From: an uncultured Clostridia bacterium
GTDB lineage: Bacteria; Bacillota; Clostridia; Christensenellales; Borkfalkiaceae
Reading direction: 5' to 3'
Assembly (NCBI GenBank): GCA_934247935.1
Contig: CAKQKE010000003.1
Span: forward strand, 248,001 to 312,000
DNA: 64,000 nt
Positions within the stretch are counted from its first letter, which is position 1. Every line of letters begins with the position of its first letter. A program made the position numbers and the translations under genes. Shown here in pieces: positions 52,683 to 61,663 of this stretch. The notes below the pieces were generated by a model that ran no database searches, was not told the origin of the DNA, and saw nothing but the letters and a program-made list of their open reading frames with translations.

Positions 52683-53120
52683 TTATAACATTATTGAAAT
52701 AACGAGTGCCAGAATAGCGTAAGTTTCTACCATTGCGGGGAAAAGAATAAGTTTACCCGAAATGCTTTCGTTTTTAGAAACTGCCATAATAGCGGCAACT
52801 GCGGTTTTTGCCTGAAGCAATGCCGATACCATACCGGTGACAGAAAGGGCAGCCGCACCTGCGAATACTTGCCAACCGGCGGTGGTAGTAGCGATAGTTG
52901 CGATTGTTCCGCTCTTCATGATTGCAAGAACGAAGCCGTAAATACCTTGCGTTGCGGGAAGAACCGAAAGCACGAGTACTTTAGAAAACTTCTTGCCGTC
53001 TTCTGCAAGAACGCCCGAAGCGGCAGTACCTGTCTTGTAAAGACCGAAAGCCGAGCCGAAGCCGCATAAAATCATGCAGAGTGCCAAACCGATAGTTGCA
53101 ATAACTTGTCCATTATTCAT
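52683..53120 (-). CDS. ntpK: V-type ATP synthase/ATPase rotor subunit K (c-type proteolipid)
   Basis: 145 residues from ATG 53120, preceded by GGAGG (an upstream frame to 53165 has none). Four membrane helices in two hairpins. Relative to Enterococcus hirae NtpK, the Na+ ligands L61, T64, Q65, Q110 and E139 correspond to L54, T57, Q58, Q103 and E132 here, all identical with a constant offset of 7 (LPATQG, LLQAK, MVETYA). Hence a Na+-binding rotor ring is likely. Confidence 0.95.
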   Translation of the reverse strand: MNNGQVIATIGLALCMILCGFGSAFGLYKTGTAASGVLAEDGKKFSKVLVLSVLPATQGIYGFVLAIMKSGTIATIATTTAGWQVFAGAAALSVTGMVSALLQAKTAVAAIMAVSKNESISGKLILFPAMVETYAILALVISIML

Positions 53121-53210
53121 TATTTGAGTCCTCCAAATATTTTTAAAATTTATTTTTCGTCGCATGCGCGCCGATTGATTTTCTTTTGTTTGAATTTTAT
53201 TTTTGTATTG

Positions 53211-53242
53211 TTTACAGCGTACGTGGCGCGTAAAAACGTCAG
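53211..53242. repeat. ACGT-centred palindromic repeat, copy 6
   Basis: TTTACAGCGTACGTGGCGCG with TAAAAACGTC follows the family pattern, with GTACGTGG in place of ATACGTAT. It lies between subunits I and K. Confidence 0.45.
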
Positions 53243-53261
53243 TTTTATATAAGTCAATATA

Positions 53262-55226
53262 TTATTTAGTTACGGTGATGTAATCGTGTTTGGAGCCGAG
53301 CGGATTAAACGGTACGCCTTCGCCCTCGTAAAATCTGCCGAAGTACTCGATGTATTGAAGTCTCGAGTCGTGTATATATGCGCCCAGCGTACCCATTGCA
53401 AGGTTGAACGCGTGTCCCGCGATAAGTACCAACACGCCGCAGATTATGCCGCCGACTCCTTTAGAAAAGAGTCCCAAGCCGAGCGAGGTGAATATGCTTG
53501 CAATTTGCGCGCCGGAAAGCATAAGACCGTAAAGACGGGCGTATGACAAAATATCCGACATGTAGTTGATTATACTGTAAACCGAACCGAAGCCCTTTGT
53601 AAACTTACCCAAAAATTTTTCATGTCTGCCTGCAAATATTACGGCAAAACCGAGACAAGCAAGGGTGAGTATCGCGCCGAATTTTAAAAGTCCGTGCGTC
53701 ACGCAGAGCATGTCGAGCACCACTATGACGAGCCCCGCCAAAAAACCTATCCACACGAATCCGTCGCAAATGCCGTCGAGTAAATTTCCTCTTCTTGTGG
53801 ACAGAACGCCTTTAAGCGCAAGGCTGACCATTATCTGAATAACGCCCATCAAAAGGCTTATCAAAAGCAAAGTCGGCACGGAAATGCCCGCAAGCGAAGA
53901 ATAATCTCCCACAGGGTCGGGCAGCAGCGGTTTCGACAGTAGTCCGAATTTTCTCAACAAGCCGAAACCGAAGAACGAATCGAACAAAAATCCGAATATA
54001 AACGTCGCTATGCCGCCGTATGCGATGACGTTGCAAAGTTTTTTAACGCTGCCTTTTATCTTTTTAGCAAGAATAAAACCGAGCATCATCAGCAGTCCGT
54101 ATCCCATATCCGCCATGATAAATCCCATAAACGCGCTGAAGAAAATCGAAAGCGTGGGGTTGGGGTCGATAGAACCGTATTTCGGGGGAGAGTACAAATC
54201 CGTGACAAACTCGAACTGACTTACAAACGCGTTGTTTTTGTTTAAGGTCGGGGCAAAATCTTCGTCGCCCACTTCCTCGAACTGCGTATAAATCGCGCCG
54301 CTCGTTTCCGCAAGTATTCTCTCTACCGTCTGCTTTGCCTCGACGGGTAAAAATCCCTCTAAAAGGAAGGTCGATTTAGTTCTGTCAAAGCCGTTGCTTT
54401 CGGTGAGTTTTTCCTCTTCGTATTTATAATAGTCGAGCAGCAACTTGAAGTCGCGCATATAATCTTTTAAAGAATACAATTCCTCGTCGTACTGCTTGTC
54501 GTATTCGTCGAGCATTGCATATTCTTTTTTAATGCTTTCTATTTTTTCCTTTGCCGTGTAGTCGTATGCAAACGGACAGGGGATAAAAGCAAGCGAATAA
54601 AGTTTTGCGTTTACCTCGTTTAAAAGCGACTTGTGGAAAACCACCGAAACGATTTTATTTGAATCGCTGTCGCCCAGAATTACTGTTTCTACAGCACCCG
54701 TTTGCTCCGAAAACGACAAAAGTTCGTCGACGTTCTTTGCGGGGACAAGCCCGAGTTTTACAAAAGAGTAAGCCGTTTCTTTAAATGCGGAAAACTTTTC
54801 TTCAAGGTTTAAATAGGGTTTATGAAGGTTTGTTTCCGCCTCGAGTTTCGCCCTTGTCGCCTTGTTGTCAAGTAAATTCTGCATTATTTGCTCGATACGC
54901 CCCAGCACCGGTTCGACCGCCTTTTCCCTTTCCGACTCGTTTATAAATTCCGCATAACTCACGTCGAACGAATTGTATAAATCGATTTTCGCGTTGCTGT
55001 GAAGGGATGCGTATTCGTTTAATCTCGTCGTCAAAAAATCCGTGCAATAAGCAAGCCTTTCCCGCTTTTGTTTTACTAAAGCGAGTTGCTTATCGTATAC
55101 TCCGTCTTCCGTATTTTCGGGTGTGTTTATATGCACGCATGCAGTCCGTTGAAGGGCGTCAAGGAGAGCGTCTTCCTCAACGTTTACGCCGATAAGGCGC
55201 ATTTTCAACATCTTAACAATCGCCAT
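53262..55226 (-). CDS. ntpI: V-type ATP synthase/ATPase subunit I (a)
   Basis: 654 residues. The N-terminal half (about 1-345) is a soluble coiled-coil arm; the C-terminal half has seven or eight membrane helices that form the ion half-channels (SIFFSAFMGFIMADMGYGLL, then SYARLYGLMLSGAQIA). The conserved essential Arg is expected in the late SYARLYGL segment. It overlaps subunit G/H by 14 bases. Confidence 0.94.
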   Translation of the reverse strand: MAIVKMLKMRLIGVNVEEDALLDALQRTACVHINTPENTEDGVYDKQLALVKQKRERLAYCTDFLTTRLNEYASLHSNAKIDLYNSFDVSYAEFINESEREKAVEPVLGRIEQIMQNLLDNKATRAKLEAETNLHKPYLNLEEKFSAFKETAYSFVKLGLVPAKNVDELLSFSEQTGAVETVILGDSDSNKIVSVVFHKSLLNEVNAKLYSLAFIPCPFAYDYTAKEKIESIKKEYAMLDEYDKQYDEELYSLKDYMRDFKLLLDYYKYEEEKLTESNGFDRTKSTFLLEGFLPVEAKQTVERILAETSGAIYTQFEEVGDEDFAPTLNKNNAFVSQFEFVTDLYSPPKYGSIDPNPTLSIFFSAFMGFIMADMGYGLLMMLGFILAKKIKGSVKKLCNVIAYGGIATFIFGFLFDSFFGFGLLRKFGLLSKPLLPDPVGDYSSLAGISVPTLLLISLLMGVIQIMVSLALKGVLSTRRGNLLDGICDGFVWIGFLAGLVIVVLDMLCVTHGLLKFGAILTLACLGFAVIFAGRHEKFLGKFTKGFGSVYSIINYMSDILSYARLYGLMLSGAQIASIFTSLGLGLFSKGVGGIICGVLVLIAGHAFNLAMGTLGAYIHDSRLQYIEYFGRFYEGEGVPFNPLGSKHDYITVTK

Positions 55227-55533
55227 TTAACAACCTCCCGAAAAGTTCTTCCCCTATATCGGCGGTTTTTTTACCCAAACTTGATTTTAAGTCGGCAGCC
55301 TGTTTTTCGCCGTCAACAAGGATATCTTTATAATCCTTTTCAGCCTGTTGCTTGATTTGCACTTGCTTGTTCAAACGGTACTCGGCTGCGGCGCTACTAA
55401 AGTCGGCAGAAATTTTTTCCGCCTCTTCGCCGGCGTTAAAGAGAATTTCTTCCGCTTGTTTGTCGGCGTCGAGTTTGATTTGTTCGGCTTTTTCCTCCGC
55501 TTGTCTTATAGAGTTGAGAATTTCTTCTATCAT
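55213..55533 (-). CDS. ntpG: V-type ATP synthase/ATPase subunit G/H
   Basis: 106 residues, Ala/Glu/Lys-rich coiled coil (EKAEQIKLDADKQAEEIL). It pairs with subunit E in the peripheral stalk. First gene of the nine-gene operon, with a consensus promoter at 55681-55709. Confidence 0.82.
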   Translation of the reverse strand: MIEEILNSIRQAEEKAEQIKLDADKQAEEILFNAGEEAEKISADFSSAAAEYRLNKQVQIKQQAEKDYKDILVDGEKQAADLKSSLGKKTADIGEELFGRLLNGDC

Positions 55534-55680
55534 GATAAACTCCTATGTCGCAAAAACGCAAAATGTGTCCAAAACTAACTTGGCGATAAAAACGATTTCC
55601 GCGACACGCAATAATTTAACGATTTAATCATTTAAAAGGGCATAAAACAAAATCCCATACACCCCTATTATGTTTAAGTT

Positions 55681-55709
55681 ATTATAATACTAAATTTGGT
55701 TTTTGTCAA
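55681..55709 (-). promoter_or_regulatory. V-ATPase operon promoter
   Basis: TTGACA and TATAAT with a 17-base spacer, a full consensus on the minus strand; about 150-base leader. Confidence 0.88.
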
Positions 55710-55885
55710 TATTAAATTTTCAATAATGTTATATATTTACAAGCAATTTATTATGTGCAATTTATCGTTTGTTTGCGATTGAAAAACATAGTAAATTATG
55801 ACAAAATAATTAAAAAAATGGTAATTTTTGGCATTTTGTTCAATAGATTGTGGCACTTTGTTTAAAAGTTTGCGTCATAATGCGA

Positions 55886-55915
55886 TTGACTAACGACTTT
55901 TTCACCATATATAAT
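55886..55915 (+). promoter_or_regulatory. promoter of the secreted protein/LRR cluster
   Basis: TTGACT and TATAAT with an 18-base spacer. Confidence 0.65.
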
Positions 55916-55973
55916 AGATATATAGGGTAATACATAGTGTTATCGTATAATATATTTTAAGGAGACGAAAGAA

Positions 55974-57314
55974 ATGAAGAACAACACCAATTCAACAAGC
56001 AAGCAGAAAAAATCACTTACTATTATTGCCGTTCTATTGTTAAGTCTGGCGATTTTTGCCGCGCCGTTTACGGGGGTAACTTTTGCAAAAGCACAAGAGC
56101 CTGCGCCCGATCAGCCGACGTTTGAATATGACCAACTTTATTGGTTTAGCGACAATTCAGGCAGCCAGACTTATCTTCAACAACTCGCTTTGGCTTTTCC
56201 CCAAATCGACATGGAAATGTATTGCGAAGAATACGATTTTTATCAGAAGTTTATGACTGATTTTTTGGCTGACGAATTTTCCGACGTAGAAGACGCTTAC
56301 GTAATTTTTGAACTTCGTAACGGAATTACAACCGAACAAGCAGTGATATTCACTTTGTTATATAATGTGTTTGAGAACTTTAAAGGTAAAGATTGCAAAA
56401 TAATGTTTATTTGCGGCACGGAAGAATTAAAGTTTTATAAGCAAAACGACTTTTTAGACTTTGTCGATATACATATCAACACCGACCTATTGACCGTGTT
56501 TTTATCCAGCCTTTTTTACAAAGTCGAAACCGATTACGGCGATACGCAATTTCGTGATGTTACATTTTTCATCGACGCATATTTTTCGGATAATGTCCAA
56601 AGCGGATATTTAAGTTGTTGGTTTTTTAAAGATTATCTTTTGAGATTTATCCGCTCTGTATATAGAGAAGAAATTGAATTTCAAGGGAAAAAGAATTTTC
56701 AGGTATTGAGCGAAAAAAACATAAAAATAATTTGCGATTTAGGCAACGGCAGTTATTTCGACGCCGCGGTTGGTGTCTTTTACGCAAACAATGCAGAAGA
56801 ATTGTACGAACGTATAAGTAACGATAGATTTTATGCGATAGGTCACACAAAACTCGGCAGTACATATTCGCAAGAGTGGTATAATCTCGCCAAAGATTTA
56901 AAAACGTATTTCAATCCGAATATGGCGGGGATTTACGTCTACAACGAGGCGCAGTATACTTTTTATGATGGTTCCGTCTACACTCAAGGTTCCGGCTTAG
57001 GCTTATTTTCGCAAATAGTTTCCGACTTTATTTACGGAAATAGTTTAATAACATATGATAATTGGGTAGGTAGATGTGAAGTGATACACAAAGATATCCC
57101 CCAAGGTTCCGGTGGTTGGTTGTACTGTTTCGGTATTCCCGCTCAAGATGCAAGTTTTGCCGAAATAAACCCATATCTGGCATTTTTAGACGCTTGGCAA
57201 CTCGTATTAAGTCAAGAGATTGAATACGGACACGAAATAAGCGATTATGATTACTACAACAATTATTTTGACGATAACGGTCCGCCGCCGCCGTCCGAAG
57301 AAGAAAACAATTAA
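55974..57314 (+). CDS. secreted protein of unknown function
   Basis: 446 residues. A signal peptide (basic N-terminus, SLTIIAVLLLSLAIFAAPF core, cleavage probably after AKA at about residue 42). The mature part is rich in Phe, Tyr and Asp, with no repeats and few Cys, and ends with a proline-rich tail (PPPPSEEENN). No domain was recognised. ATG at 55974 follows AAGGAG. It precedes two LRR lipoprotein genes (20-base gap) and is probably co-transcribed with them, which suggests a cell-surface role. Confidence 0.8.
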   Translation: MKNNTNSTSKQKKSLTIIAVLLLSLAIFAAPFTGVTFAKAQEPAPDQPTFEYDQLYWFSDNSGSQTYLQQLALAFPQIDMEMYCEEYDFYQKFMTDFLADEFSDVEDAYVIFELRNGITTEQAVIFTLLYNVFENFKGKDCKIMFICGTEELKFYKQNDFLDFVDIHINTDLLTVFLSSLFYKVETDYGDTQFRDVTFFIDAYFSDNVQSGYLSCWFFKDYLLRFIRSVYREEIEFQGKKNFQVLSEKNIKIICDLGNGSYFDAAVGVFYANNAEELYERISNDRFYAIGHTKLGSTYSQEWYNLAKDLKTYFNPNMAGIYVYNEAQYTFYDGSVYTQGSGLGLFSQIVSDFIYGNSLITYDNWVGRCEVIHKDIPQGSGGWLYCFGIPAQDASFAEINPYLAFLDAWQLVLSQEIEYGHEISDYDYYNNYFDDNGPPPPSEEENN

Positions 57315-57334
57315 ATAAAAAAGGAGGATTATTA

Positions 57335-59455
57335 ATGAAAAAGAGAATAGCCATAATGCTTGTTCTTTTATGTGTTGCCGCTTGTTTTTGTGGTTTTGCG
57401 GCATGCAAAAACAATGAGCCGACCACGCTTTCACCCCCCACGGGATTAAAAGTAAACGACGAAGAAATATTGACATGGGATAAAGTCGACGGCGCGTCAT
57501 CGTACCTTGTGGAAATAGACGATAAAAGTTACGAAACGACAACAAACAGTTTAGATATACTCACGTACACGCTCGAATACAAGACGTACGAAATAAAGGT
57601 GACTGCGTACGGCGATTTAAACAATTATTTAGATTCAAAGCCGTCAAAAGTGTTGGAATATGCTGTTCCTGAGGTTTCGGGGCTTAGATTTAAGTTGATA
57701 AACGACGAGGATGCTTATATGATTACCGGTTTTGACAAAACGCAAGGCGGAAAACTTATAATCCCAGCCGAATATGAAGGGAAGCCCGTCGTTGAAGTAG
57801 ACAGTTTAAGTTTTTGCGGCAAACTTACAAGCGTCGTGCTTCCCGATACCATTGAAAAAATCGACCATACTGCTTTTAGCGGGTGTGTGAATTTAAAAAG
57901 AGTAAAATTACCTTATTATTTGCGGACTTTAGGCAATGTTGTTTTTTCCGGGTGTTCTTCACTTACCCAAATTGAACTGCCTCCGCTTATTGAAAAAATA
58001 GGCTTAGGCATATTTCAGGGGTGTGACAGTCTTACTCGAATATCTATGATTGAAGATTTAGATTACCCTTACAAAGTGGAAAACAATTGCCTTATTCGCA
58101 GACAAGACAACGCTTTAATTTCCGGATGCAAAACTTCTGTAATTCCGAATTACGTCAAATCTTTAGAATATGCAGCCTTTGACAGATTAAAAACTTTAAA
58201 ACAAATAACCATTCCCGAAAGCGTAGAGAAGATCGATTGGTGTGTTTTTCAAAAAACGGGCTTGACTCAGATTCACATACCCTCGGGTGTTCGCTCGATA
58301 GGCAGAGACGCGTTTTCCGATTGTGTCGATTTGAAAGAAGTTACTTTTTCCGAAGGGGTTGAAGTAATCGGTCGCGAAAGAGCCGATTTAGATTATGGAG
58401 ATAATCCGGGTACGGCATTCAGTAATTGCAAAAGACTGAAAAGCATATTTTTCCCCGCATCGCTCAAAAGGGTAGACGGCAGCACGTTTTTAGGGTGTAG
58501 CAATTTAGAAGAGATATCTGTTTCCCCTCAAAGCGAGACTTACAAAGTCGACGGAAATTGCCTTATCCGTAAAGAAGACGGTTGTCTTGTCCTTTGCGGC
58601 AGAAAAGTAAACGCCATTCCCGATTATGTAAAAAAGATCGGCAATTATGCCTTTTTCGGCAGAAAACTTACCCAAATAGATTTGCCGGGCGGTCTTACCG
58701 AAATAGGCAATTACGCCTTTTACAATAACAGATTCACGCAAATCACATTGCCCGACGGGGTTGAAAAAATCGGCTCTTACGCCTTTTACAACAACGATTT
58801 TTCGCAAATCACATTGCCCGAAAACCTTAAAGAAATAGGTTCTTACGCGTTTAAATCTTGTGAAAAATTAAAAAGTATCGCCATTCCGGGCAGTGTTGAA
58901 ACGATAGGGTCAAGCGCTTTCGAGGAATGTCATGCATTATCCGTGGTTTTGCCGGGTACTGTAAAAACAATCGGGAAAAATGCTTTTGATGCCGCCTCGA
59001 TTTACACTTCTGCTCAAAAACGCCCCGAGGGTTGGAAATATATTAGCGGAGGTTCAGCCCCCCCTATTCGATGGGAACCTGGGAATTGTATTGTTTTTTG
59101 GGGATGTAAATTTGGCTACGACGGCAATCAACCGTATGTTGAGTCTTGCGAATGGATAAACGATGATGATAGGTTTACGATAGACTTTAGTAACGGTGAC
59201 GTTATAAAAGGATATATCCCCGTCCCCATGAGAAGCGGTTATAAATTTGTCGGTTGGGCAACCGAAGAGGGCAGCACCGAAGTTGTTTATGCTGCTACGC
59301 TTGTCGACCCTGCTACTTTTGTTTACCCCGATTACGCATTGCCCGAAGACAGATATTTCGGTGAGGCATTTTATTCTTGTCTGTCAATAAAAGAAATTGC
59401 CTTGATGCCTTCCGGCACTACTTTATATGCCGTCTGGCAACCAATTTCCGAATAA
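57335..59455 (+). CDS. BspA-type LRR lipoprotein, copy 1
   Basis: 706 residues. Lipoprotein signal with lipobox GFAAC (Cys at about 25). A fibronectin-III-like domain follows (about 34-110, LSPPTGLKVNDEEILTWDKV), then about 15 LRR_5 units (about 115-560) with F-x-x-C turns. The C-terminus (about 625-706) is an InlB B-repeat/Listeria-Bacteroides-type domain (RSGYKFVGWATEEGS, then TLYAVWQP). It is anchored to the outer membrane face and likely to act in adhesion. Directly follows the secreted protein gene; a near-identical copy follows. Confidence 0.9.
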   Translation: MKKRIAIMLVLLCVAACFCGFAACKNNEPTTLSPPTGLKVNDEEILTWDKVDGASSYLVEIDDKSYETTTNSLDILTYTLEYKTYEIKVTAYGDLNNYLDSKPSKVLEYAVPEVSGLRFKLINDEDAYMITGFDKTQGGKLIIPAEYEGKPVVEVDSLSFCGKLTSVVLPDTIEKIDHTAFSGCVNLKRVKLPYYLRTLGNVVFSGCSSLTQIELPPLIEKIGLGIFQGCDSLTRISMIEDLDYPYKVENNCLIRRQDNALISGCKTSVIPNYVKSLEYAAFDRLKTLKQITIPESVEKIDWCVFQKTGLTQIHIPSGVRSIGRDAFSDCVDLKEVTFSEGVEVIGRERADLDYGDNPGTAFSNCKRLKSIFFPASLKRVDGSTFLGCSNLEEISVSPQSETYKVDGNCLIRKEDGCLVLCGRKVNAIPDYVKKIGNYAFFGRKLTQIDLPGGLTEIGNYAFYNNRFTQITLPDGVEKIGSYAFYNNDFSQITLPENLKEIGSYAFKSCEKLKSIAIPGSVETIGSSAFEECHALSVVLPGTVKTIGKNAFDAASIYTSAQKRPEGWKYISGGSAPPIRWEPGNCIVFWGCKFGYDGNQPYVESCEWINDDDRFTIDFSNGDVIKGYIPVPMRSGYKFVGWATEEGSTEVVYAATLVDPATFVYPDYALPEDRYFGEAFYSCLSIKEIALMPSGTTLYAVWQPISE

Positions 59456-59526
59456 AAAGCGGATTGAGTTTAAACGGAAAACACGAGATTTTATCTTGAT
59501 ATAAGCAAAAGATAAAACCATATAAA

Positions 59527-59563
59527 AATATATACGGCAACGTGTAGCGTTGCCGTATATATT
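59527..59563 (+). promoter_or_regulatory. strong hairpin before the ribosome site of LRR copy 2
   Basis: A perfect 16-bp stem with core ACGGCAACG-TGTAG-CGTTGCCGT ends 2 bases before AAAGGAGG. There is no T tract, so it is a weak terminator; it could regulate translation or protect the mRNA. Copy 1 has no such hairpin. Confidence 0.55.
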
Positions 59564-59578
59564 AAAGGAGGATTATTA

Positions 59579-61663
59579 ATGAAAAAAAGAATAACCATAA
59601 TGCTTGTTCTTTTGTGTATAGCCGCTTGTTTTTTGGGGCTTGCGGCATGCAAAAAAAACGAGCCGACTACGCTTTCACCCCCCACGGGATTAAAAGTAAA
59701 CGACGAAGAAATATTGACATGGGATAAAGTCGACGGAGCGTCTTCGTATCTTGTGGAAATAGACGATAAAAGTTATGAAACGACAACAAACAGTTTAGAT
59801 ATACTCACATATACGCTCGAATACAAGACGTACGAAATAAAGGTGACTGCGTACGGCGATTTAAACAATTATTTAGATTCAAAGCCGTCAAAAGTGTTGG
59901 AATATGCTGTTCCTGAGGTTTCGGGGCTTAGATTTAAGTTGATAAACGACGAGGATGCTTATATGATTACCGGTTTTGACAAAACGCAAGGCGGAAAACT
60001 TATAATCCCAGCCGAATATGAAGGGAAGCCCGTCGTTGAAGTAGACAGTTTAAGTTTTTGCGGCAAACTTACAAGCGTCGTGCTTCCCGATACCATTGAA
60101 GAAATCGAGAGTGGTTCTTTTAGCGGTTGTGTAAATTTAAAAAGAGTAAAAATGCCGTATTTTTTGCGGACTTTAGGTAACGGTGCTTTTAGCGGGTGTT
60201 CTTCTCTTACCCAAATTAAATTGCCTCCGCTTATTGAAAATATAGGTGAGGGTATATTTAGCGGTTGTGACAGTCTTACTCAAATATCTATGGTTGAAGA
60301 TATAAATTATCCTTATAAAGTGGAAAACAATTGCCTTATTCGCAGACAAGACAACGCTTTAATTTCCGGTTGCAAAACTTCCGTAATTCCAAATTATATT
60401 AAATCTTTAGAATATGCAGCCTTTGACAAATTAAAAACTTTAAAACAAATAACCATTCCCGAAAGTGTAGAGAAGATCGATTGGTGCGTTTTTCAAAAAA
60501 CGGGATTGACTCAGATTCACATACCCTCGGGTGTTCGCTCGATAGGCAGAGACGCGTTTTCCGATTGTGTCGATTTGAAAGAAGTTACTTTTTCCGAAGG
60601 GGTTGAAAGTTTAGAGGGAACGGCGTTTGGTGATTGTACAAATTTAACAAACATATCTTTTCCCGCGTCGCTCAAAAGGGTGGACGGAAGCACGTTTTTA
60701 GGTTGTACTAATTTAGAAAAAATATCTGTTTCCCCTCAAAGCGAGACTTACAAAGTCGACGGTAATTGCCTTATCCGTAAGGAAGACGGTTGTCTTGTCC
60801 TTTGCGGCAGAAAAGTAAACGCCATTCCGGATTACGTGAAAAAGATTGGCTCTTATGTTTTTTACGATAGAAAACTTACCGAAATAGATTTGCCGGGCGG
60901 TCTTACCGAAATAGGCAATTACGCCTTTTACAATAACAGATTCACGCAAATCACATTGCCCGACGGGGTTGAAAAAATCGGCTCTTACGCCTTTTACAAC
61001 AACGATTTTTCGCAAATTACTTTGCCCGAAAACCTTAAAGAAATAGGCTCTTACGCATTTAGATACTGTGAAAAATTAAAAAGTATCGCCATTCCGGGCA
61101 GTGTTGAGTCAATAGGGATATTTGCCTTTTCGGAGTGCCATGCATTATCCGTGATTTTGCCGGGTACTGTAAAAACTATAGGGAAAAATGCTTTTGACGC
61201 CGCCTCGATTTACACTTCTGCTCAAAAACGCCCCGAGGGTTGGAAATATATTAGCGGAGGTTCAGCACCCCCTATTCGATGGGCATCGGTAAGTTGTTCT
61301 GTTTTTTGGGGGTGTAAATTCGGTTACGACGGCAATCAACCGTATGTTGAATCTTGCGAATGGATAAACGATGATGATAGGTTTACGATAGCCGTTGGCA
61401 TCGGTGACGTTATACAAGGATATATCCCCGTCCCCATGAGGAGCGGTTATAAATTTGTCGGTTGGGCAACTGAAGAAGGCAGCACCGAAGTTGTTTATGC
61501 TGCTACGCTTGTCGACCCTGCTACTTTTGTTTACCCCGATTACGCATCACCCGAAGACAGATATTTCGGCGACGCATTTTATTCTTGTCTGTCATTAAAA
61601 GAAATTGCCTTGATGCCTTCCGGCACTACTTTATATTCCGTCTGGCAACCAATTCCCGAATAA
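59579..61663 (+). CDS. BspA-type LRR lipoprotein, copy 2
   Basis: 694 residues, a tandem paralogue of copy 1 with the same layout: lipobox GLAAC, fibronectin-III-like domain, LRR_5 units, B-repeat-like end. Long stretches are identical, while a few LRR units and about 30 residues before the last domain differ. The unit after SEGVE lacks about 12 residues present in copy 1 (its RERADLDYGDNPGT region). This pattern suggests duplication followed by gene conversion and selection on the exposed repeats. Confidence 0.9.
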   Translation: MKKRITIMLVLLCIAACFLGLAACKKNEPTTLSPPTGLKVNDEEILTWDKVDGASSYLVEIDDKSYETTTNSLDILTYTLEYKTYEIKVTAYGDLNNYLDSKPSKVLEYAVPEVSGLRFKLINDEDAYMITGFDKTQGGKLIIPAEYEGKPVVEVDSLSFCGKLTSVVLPDTIEEIESGSFSGCVNLKRVKMPYFLRTLGNGAFSGCSSLTQIKLPPLIENIGEGIFSGCDSLTQISMVEDINYPYKVENNCLIRRQDNALISGCKTSVIPNYIKSLEYAAFDKLKTLKQITIPESVEKIDWCVFQKTGLTQIHIPSGVRSIGRDAFSDCVDLKEVTFSEGVESLEGTAFGDCTNLTNISFPASLKRVDGSTFLGCTNLEKISVSPQSETYKVDGNCLIRKEDGCLVLCGRKVNAIPDYVKKIGSYVFYDRKLTEIDLPGGLTEIGNYAFYNNRFTQITLPDGVEKIGSYAFYNNDFSQITLPENLKEIGSYAFRYCEKLKSIAIPGSVESIGIFAFSECHALSVILPGTVKTIGKNAFDAASIYTSAQKRPEGWKYISGGSAPPIRWASVSCSVFWGCKFGYDGNQPYVESCEWINDDDRFTIAVGIGDVIQGYIPVPMRSGYKFVGWATEEGSTEVVYAATLVDPATFVYPDYASPEDRYFGDAFYSCLSLKEIALMPSGTTLYSVWQPIPE

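Larger units (their letters stand above)
55534..55973. other. divergent promoter region
   Basis: 440 bases with no gene. It holds the V-ATPase promoter (55681-55709, minus) and the promoter of the secreted-protein gene (55886-55915, plus); the rest is AT-rich. Confidence 0.7.
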
